A stretch of 10,426 bases of DNA from Flavobacteriaceae bacterium. GTDB taxonomy: Bacteria; Bacteroidota; Bacteroidia; Flavobacteriales; Flavobacteriaceae. Below are positions 6,581 to 10,426 of this stretch, piece after piece. The notes beneath the pieces were generated by a model. The model had not been told where the DNA came from and searched no databases. It saw only the letters and a list, made by a program, of their open reading frames with translations. The stretch spans positions 22,526-32,951 of the forward strand of contig NZAX01000021.1 of the NCBI GenBank assembly GCA_002687665.1. Direction: 5' to 3'. Position 1 is the stretch's first letter, and every line of letters begins with the position of its first letter. The position numbers and the translations under genes are program-made.

Positions 6581-7347
6581 AATTCAGGTTTTCTTTTTTC
6601 TAGAAAAGCAGCAACCCCTTCTTCAAAATCAGTAGTTCCGAAACACAGGGAAAATTGAAGATTCTCTTCATTAAACCCTTTAAGGTTAACATCTGAGGCA
6701 TTTATGGCTTTGATCGCATTTTTGATTGAGTTGGGTGAATTTTTCATTAGCCTTTTTGCCAAGATTATGGTTGCATCGAGAAGTTTTTCTGCAGGCACTA
6801 CCTGATTAACCAATCCCAATTCTAGAGCTTTATCAGCACAGATCATGTCTCCAGTCAAAATCATCTCCATTGCGTTACCTTTTCCAATCAGAGCAGGTAA
6901 TCGTTGTGTTCCGCCGTAACCTGGAATAACCCCTAATGATACTTCGGGTAATCCCAACTTGGCATGTTGGACTGCAATTCTAAGGTGGCAAGACATTGCC
7001 AGTTCAAGCCCACCTCCCAAAGCGTAACCGTTGATGGCAGCAATAACAGGTTTTTCTAATTGCGTGATCAAATCAAATAGAACCTGATTTCCGTGACGGG
7101 CAAATGCCGCAGCCTGTTGAGGTTTAAAACTCGAAAACTCTGAGATGTCTGCTCCTGCTACAAAAGCCTTATTTCCGTTACCAGTTAGTACGATCACCTT
7201 TACAGAGGAATGGTTTTGGAAATTGATCATTCGGTCATGCAATTCATTAATCAATTCTCGGTTGAGAGCGTTAAGTTTTTTCTCGCGGTTGATTTTGATC
7301 CATCCAATACTATCTTGAACCTCGATCCATGTCAGTTGACCTTTCAT
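6577..7347 (-). CDS. Enoyl-CoA hydratase / crotonase family protein
   Basis: A 256-residue crotonase-fold enzyme. The likely reaction is addition of water to trans-2-enoyl-CoA in fatty acid or butanoyl-CoA metabolism. The family core is intact: an oxyanion-hole strand at AFVAGADISEF (61-71), NGYALGGGLELAMS (106-119) with catalytic glutamate E115, and LPEVSLGVIPGYGGTQRLP (133-151) with the second glutamate E135. The two acids are 20 residues apart as in rat mitochondrial enoyl-CoA hydratase (E144, E164), which supports hydratase over isomerase activity; the exact substrate is not determined. Length is normal and there is no signal peptide. The start ATG (7347-7345) is only three bases after the kinase gene's stop, so translation is probably coupled. 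No thiolase or hydroxyacyl-CoA dehydrogenase gene is adjacent. Confidence 0.93.
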   Translation of the reverse strand: MKGQLTWIEVQDSIGWIKINREKKLNALNRELINELHDRMINFQNHSSVKVIVLTGNGNKAFVAGADISEFSSFKPQQAAAFARHGNQVLFDLITQLEKPVIAAINGYALGGGLELAMSCHLRIAVQHAKLGLPEVSLGVIPGYGGTQRLPALIGKGNAMEMILTGDMICADKALELGLVNQVVPAEKLLDATIILAKRLMKNSPNSIKNAIKAINASDVNLKGFNEENLQFSLCFGTTDFEEGVAAFLEKRKPEF

Positions 7348-7350
7348 TTT

Positions 7351-8805
7351 TTACAATTTAAGTATAACGACAAAGGTAGTTCCCTTGTCTCCGGTGGTGT
7401 ATTCTATTTTTCCCTTGTGGGAATCAATAATATTTTTAACAATTCCCAATCCCAACCCCATACCTTTGTTTTTGGTTGTAAATTTTGGCTCAAATATTTT
7501 TGATTGGATGGATTTAGGAATACCTATTCCATTATCAGCGAAGGAAATTTTGACATTTTTTTCAGCTTTTTCGATGGAAACTTTTATTTTGGGCTGTTCT
7601 CCATGTTTGACAGCTTGAAGAGCATTTTGAATAATATTTGTAGTCACTCTGATCCACTGTGTACGATCTAAACGCAGTCTAATTTCTTTGTCGGAGGTTT
7701 TAAATTCTATAACTTTTTCCTCGAAAATTTCTAAAGACCTCCGTGTAATTTCAACTAAATCAGATTTCACTAGTCTAGGCTTTGGTAAAGTAGCAAAATC
7801 CGAAAAAGCATTCGCTACTTCACTCATGGTATCAATTTGTTCCAGAAGCATTTGAGAAAACTCATCAATTTTTTTTGGATTTTCCGGGTCATCCTCCGAG
7901 AACCGTCTCTGAAAATTCTGAACCGTTAGTCTCATTGGTGTCAAAGGGTTTTTGATTTCGTGGGCAACCTGTTTGGCCATTTCTTGCCATGCCTGTTCTC
8001 TTTGTGTTCTAGCCAGTAAGGTTGCACTTTTTTCCAACTCGTCAATCATTTTGTTGTAGGAATTGATCAAACTAGCGATGTCTCTAGGAGCATTTTTGAG
8101 TTCAATTTTTTCATTTTCTTTTAAAAGCCCTGTTTGGTCAATTTTTTCTCGGAAAGTTTCCAGTGAGCGGGAAATATATTTGGATATAAAATAAGCCATG
8201 ACGATCGCCACTACCAACATCAAAAGATAGATTTGATACAAGCTCTGAAGGAAAGTGTTCAATTCGTTTTCCGAAAAAGATACATCTTCAAAATAAGGAA
8301 AGAACAATACCCCATAAGGTTTGTCAAAACTATCTTTTAGTATACTATAGGAAGATTGGAATTTGCCAATCTCGTCATTGTTTTTTTCCAGTATTCGACT
8401 GTCTGATTTTGCCAAAATTGCTGTTACAAAATCAGTTTCTAAACGGTATTCGTTGGCAATGATTTTTAGAGGAAGGAATGAAGTGAAAAGAGGCTTCCCC
8501 TCTAAATTGAAAACAGAAAAATTAACATTATGAATTTTTATTACCGCACTGAACTCTTCTTTGTGCTCTGCCCAAATAATGTCATTTTTATTTAGTAAAT
8601 CATTTTTTTCGACCAAGTAATCAATTTGCTTTTTCAACTGACTTTCTTTTCGATTTAACCTGAAAATATTATAATCAATAGACTCATTTTGATATTGGAA
8701 GAAGGTAGCGGTCAAAATCAAAAGGCAGGCCAAAAACACCAATAATATCATGGAGATAAAGATTTGGGTTCGAAGCGAAATACGTCTTAGCAAGTTAATT
8801 ATCAT
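7351..8805 (-). CDS. NtrY-like membrane sensor histidine kinase
   Basis: A 484-residue transmembrane histidine kinase. Membrane segments lie at about 12-35 and 189-209 and enclose a periplasmic sensor region of about 150 residues with no motif I recognise. A HAMP-like linker (about 210-262, KNAPRDIASLINSYNKMI) follows. The phospho-accepting histidine is H282 in AHEIKNPLTPMRL, a sequence typical of NtrY-type kinases. The ATP-binding domain shows an N box at N394 (NIIQNALQA), DNGIGIP (424-430), KFTTKNKGMGLGLG (441-454) and GTTFVV. All catalytic elements look intact. The start ATG lies inside the end of hemJ (11-base overlap), and the crotonase gene follows after three bases. No response regulator gene is in the window, so the partner and signal are unknown. 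The haem-synthesis neighbour is suggestive only. Confidence 0.93.
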   Translation of the reverse strand: MIINLLRRISLRTQIFISMILLVFLACLLILTATFFQYQNESIDYNIFRLNRKESQLKKQIDYLVEKNDLLNKNDIIWAEHKEEFSAVIKIHNVNFSVFNLEGKPLFTSFLPLKIIANEYRLETDFVTAILAKSDSRILEKNNDEIGKFQSSYSILKDSFDKPYGVLFFPYFEDVSFSENELNTFLQSLYQIYLLMLVVAIVMAYFISKYISRSLETFREKIDQTGLLKENEKIELKNAPRDIASLINSYNKMIDELEKSATLLARTQREQAWQEMAKQVAHEIKNPLTPMRLTVQNFQRRFSEDDPENPKKIDEFSQMLLEQIDTMSEVANAFSDFATLPKPRLVKSDLVEITRRSLEIFEEKVIEFKTSDKEIRLRLDRTQWIRVTTNIIQNALQAVKHGEQPKIKVSIEKAEKNVKISFADNGIGIPKSIQSKIFEPKFTTKNKGMGLGLGIVKNIIDSHKGKIEYTTGDKGTTFVVILKL

Positions 8806-9349
8806 TTGCAGAAGATTTATCTCTCAATCTTTTGTAGAGTTTTATAGCCACCATCAAGAGGACAATCAGGCCAAATGTTCCCAACAACATAAAAACCCAA
8901 TGAATTGCACTTTTAACGATCGCCAGAAATACAATGGCAAATAAAAACAGGGTTGCTCCTTCATTCCAGATTCGCATAAAGTTTGATGAGTAACGAATTT
9001 CGTCACGTTGAAGCTCCAAGAACATCTGATGCGTTTTAAGGTGGTATGCATATAGTAAAAATATGAATACAATTTTGATTAACATCCAGGATTGGTAGAG
9101 CAACCCAGGTATCAAAACCAATAACCAAACGGCAAAGATGGTGGCAAGAATTGCGGAGGGCCAAGTGATGATGTACCACAATCTGCGCGACATGATTTTG
9201 AGCTGATTCTCCAAGATTTCTTTTGCAGGAGAGCTTTTTTTGGAAGCCTCAATATGATAAATAAACAAGCGGGGTTCATAAAACAATCCAGCAAACCATG
9301 TAACTACAAAAATTAAGTGAAGTGATTTGATATAATTGTAGTACTCCAT
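8795..9349 (-). CDS. hemJ: HemJ-type protoporphyrinogen IX oxidase (CopD family)
   Basis: A 184-residue inner-membrane protein of the HemJ (UPF0093) family. It oxidises protoporphyrinogen IX to protoporphyrin IX, the penultimate step of haem synthesis. About four to five membrane helices are visible. The N-terminal signature is H11 in SLHLIFVVTWFAGLFYEPRL, followed by LFIYH (H32). A second block is SRRLWYIITWP, and a third is WMLIKIVFIFLLYAYH with K92 and H103. H11 and K92 are likely the conserved histidine and lysine implicated in haem binding or catalysis in this family; the assignment is mine, by position. No hemG or hemY type enzyme is present here. The start ATG at 9349 fits the family N-terminus. 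The stop overlaps the kinase start by 11 bases, making this the head of a hemJ-kinase-crotonase run. No clear promoter was found upstream. Confidence 0.9.
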   Translation of the reverse strand: MEYYNYIKSLHLIFVVTWFAGLFYEPRLFIYHIEASKKSSPAKEILENQLKIMSRRLWYIITWPSAILATIFAVWLLVLIPGLLYQSWMLIKIVFIFLLYAYHLKTHQMFLELQRDEIRYSSNFMRIWNEGATLFLFAIVFLAIVKSAIHWVFMLLGTFGLIVLLMVAIKLYKRLRDKSSANDN

Positions 9350-9451
9350 TTTCTGGGATTAATTTGTATAATCGGTAAAGAACTTATAACGAAACCACAA
9401 ATTACAAAAACTTCAACAAATTTATATTTTTAATATGGGGGGTGCAAACCA
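9350..9451. other. Gap between the MATE transporter gene and hemJ
   Basis: A 102-base AT-rich spacer between two same-direction genes. It holds an AT-only inverted repeat, ATATT-ttt-AATAT (9424-9436), next to a GGGGGG run, neither strong enough to call a terminator. Several TTTG words occur on the minus strand, but none is paired with a good TAnnTTTG element. Whether hemJ has its own promoter or is read from the MATE gene is unresolved. Confidence 0.4.
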
Positions 9452-10426
9452 TCATGAATTTAGATATTTTCTTAGTTCATGAGCTAAAAAACAACCCGTA
9501 ACAATAGCTGCAAGTAACTCTGCAATAGGGAAAGCCAGCCAAACTCCGTTGATTCCCAAAAAACTGGGTAAAATATACACTAAGGGAATAAAGAAAAATC
9601 CTTGACGAGTCAAGGATAGTAGCAATGCAGGGAGTGCTTTACCGATGGCTTGGTAGTAGGCCGCACCAATCAATTGAACACCTACAATAGGTGTGGCAAC
9701 AAACACCCATCGAATGGCTGCGGGTGCTTTTTCAAGAACTGAGAGTTCACTGGTGAAAATACTCCCGATGGAATTCGAAAAAATATTGATCATTAGGAAA
9801 ACTAAAGTTGCAAAACCCGTTGCATAAAGTAACGCAGTTCGAATGACTTGTTCGACCCTTTTTTTATTCTTGGCACCGTAATTGAAACCCGCAATGGGGA
9901 TAAAACCCTGGGTAATCCCTAAAACAGGAAAAAGTGAAAACATCAAAAGTCGGCTGATGATAGCGTAGACTGCAACAGCTGATTCTCCCCCCAGGCCAAA
10001 AAGCAAATTGTTGACCAGTAAAACGGAGAGGCTTATTACCCCCTGTCGGGCCAGGGTAACAGAACCCAAAGCACCTATTTCTTTGGAGATTCCAGCGTTC
10101 AATTTAAAATCATTGAAATTGGGTTGTAACACCGAATGGTTTGAATTGAAGAAGAAAAGAATGTAGAGGGCACAAACACAATAGGATAAGGTAGTAGCCC
10201 ATGCAGCACCATGCATCCCAAAATCGAAAACATAAATCAATAAATAGTCCAAAGTTAAATTTGAAATCGAAGGCAACATCATGGCATACATGGCATTTTT
10301 TGGCTTACCTACTGCTCGAATCACATTGTTTCCCATCATGCAATAACCCAAAACGGGTACTCCATAGAGTACTATCGTGTAGTAGATTTTCGCTGGCTCA
10401 TTGAGTGCACCTTTTCCTCCAAAAGC
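9452..10426 (-). CDS. MATE family efflux transporter, partial (N-terminus beyond window)
   Basis: Multidrug and toxic compound extrusion transporter in the inner membrane, usually driven by a sodium or proton gradient. The frame is open from base 10426 to the TGA at 9454-9452, giving 324 residues; the family is about 440-460 long, so the first third is missing. The visible part starts AFGGKGALNEPAKIYYTIV and shows roughly eight hydrophobic helices. Typical MATE features are GNNVIRAVGKPKNAM, ISNLTLDYLLIYVFDFGMHGAAWATT and GFIPIAGFNYGAKNKKRV, the last opening the second half of the pseudo-symmetric fold. A TTG at 10351 is sometimes chosen as a start by gene callers, but coding clearly continues upstream, so it is internal. 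Substrate cannot be told. The gene ends 102 bases before hemJ, in the same direction. Confidence 0.93.
   Translation of the reverse strand, partial: AFGGKGALNEPAKIYYTIVLYGVPVLGYCMMGNNVIRAVGKPKNAMYAMMLPSISNLTLDYLLIYVFDFGMHGAAWATTLSYCVCALYILFFFNSNHSVLQPNFNDFKLNAGISKEIGALGSVTLARQGVISLSVLLVNNLLFGLGGESAVAVYAIISRLLMFSLFPVLGITQGFIPIAGFNYGAKNKKRVEQVIRTALLYATGFATLVFLMINIFSNSIGSIFTSELSVLEKAPAAIRWVFVATPIVGVQLIGAAYYQAIGKALPALLLSLTRQGFFFIPLVYILPSFLGINGVWLAFPIAELLAAIVTGCFLAHELRKYLNS

Noticed and set aside
7210..7618. Plus-strand frames across the crotonase start and the kinase ATP-binding domain
   Set aside because: The minus strand here encodes intact family motifs on both sides; the plus frames are antisense shadows.
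8866..9294. Alternative minus-strand frames inside hemJ
   Set aside because: They are offset readings of the same DNA. The hemJ frame has the full family signature and helix pattern.
9424..9436. ATATT-ttt-AATAT inverted repeat as a terminator for the MATE gene
   Set aside because: Only five AT pairs and no following T run on the minus strand; too weak to call.
10349..10351. TTG as a start codon for the MATE gene
   Set aside because: The same frame continues without a stop to the window edge and encodes MATE-like residues (GGKGALNEPAKIYYTIV), so the gene is cut by the window and is not short.
10201..10404. Plus-strand frame near the right edge
   Set aside because: It is antisense to the MATE transporter, which reads cleanly through to base 10426.
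1..10426. A defence, mobile or otherwise new multi-gene system
   Set aside because: All sizeable genes belong to recognisable housekeeping or widespread families. No integrase, transposase, repeat array, nuclease or toxin-antitoxin pattern was seen.

Overview
This window looks like ordinary core chromosome of a Bacteroidota bacterium, most likely a Cytophagales/Cyclobacteriaceae-type organism. It is AT-rich. The ribonucleotide reductase is the eukaryote-like R2 type. It carries a DUF3109 protein, a C-terminal processing protease with a long C-terminal extension, a CGC bacilliredoxin and a HemJ-type protoporphyrinogen oxidase. Start codons lack clear Shine-Dalgarno sequences, and one candidate promoter has a TAnnTTTG-like -7 element. 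The family assignments come from motifs read by eye. The taxonomic placement is inference.

Layout, left to right. (1) 1-638, minus: the N-terminal 212 codons of class I ribonucleotide reductase beta chain (nrdB), cut by the window edge; all six metal ligands and the radical tyrosine are visible. (2) 843-1412, minus: a nine-cysteine DUF3109 protein. (3) 1413-1756: the only gene-poor stretch over 300 bases. It holds one doubtful 37-codon frame. (4) 1757-1954, plus: a 65-residue two-helix membrane protein of unknown role, whose stop overlaps the stop of ctpA. (5) 5351-1951, minus: a tight four-gene run of TerB/J-domain protein, short HupE/UreJ-like membrane protein, dCMP deaminase-family enzyme and S41 protease CtpA. 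The gaps are 10, 15 and 22 bases. (6) 5396-6580, plus: bacilliredoxin followed by a PlsC-type acyltransferase with an unusual start. Its stop overlaps that of the next gene. (7) 9349-6577, minus: hemJ, an NtrY-like sensor kinase and an enoyl-CoA hydratase, with an 11-base overlap and a 3-base gap. (8) 9452-10426, minus: a MATE-family transporter missing its N-terminus at the window edge.

The genes cover dNTP supply (nrdB, dCMP deaminase), envelope proteolysis (ctpA), thiol redox repair (bacilliredoxin), phospholipid synthesis (plsC), haem synthesis (hemJ), fatty-acyl-CoA metabolism (crotonase), signalling (orphan kinase) and efflux (MATE). I saw no mobile element, CRISPR array, phage gene, toxin-antitoxin pair, tRNA or rRNA, and no convincing new biological system. 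The points most worth a second look are the plsC start at a T7 tract, the kinase overlapping hemJ with no response regulator in view, and the unnamed 65-residue membrane protein.
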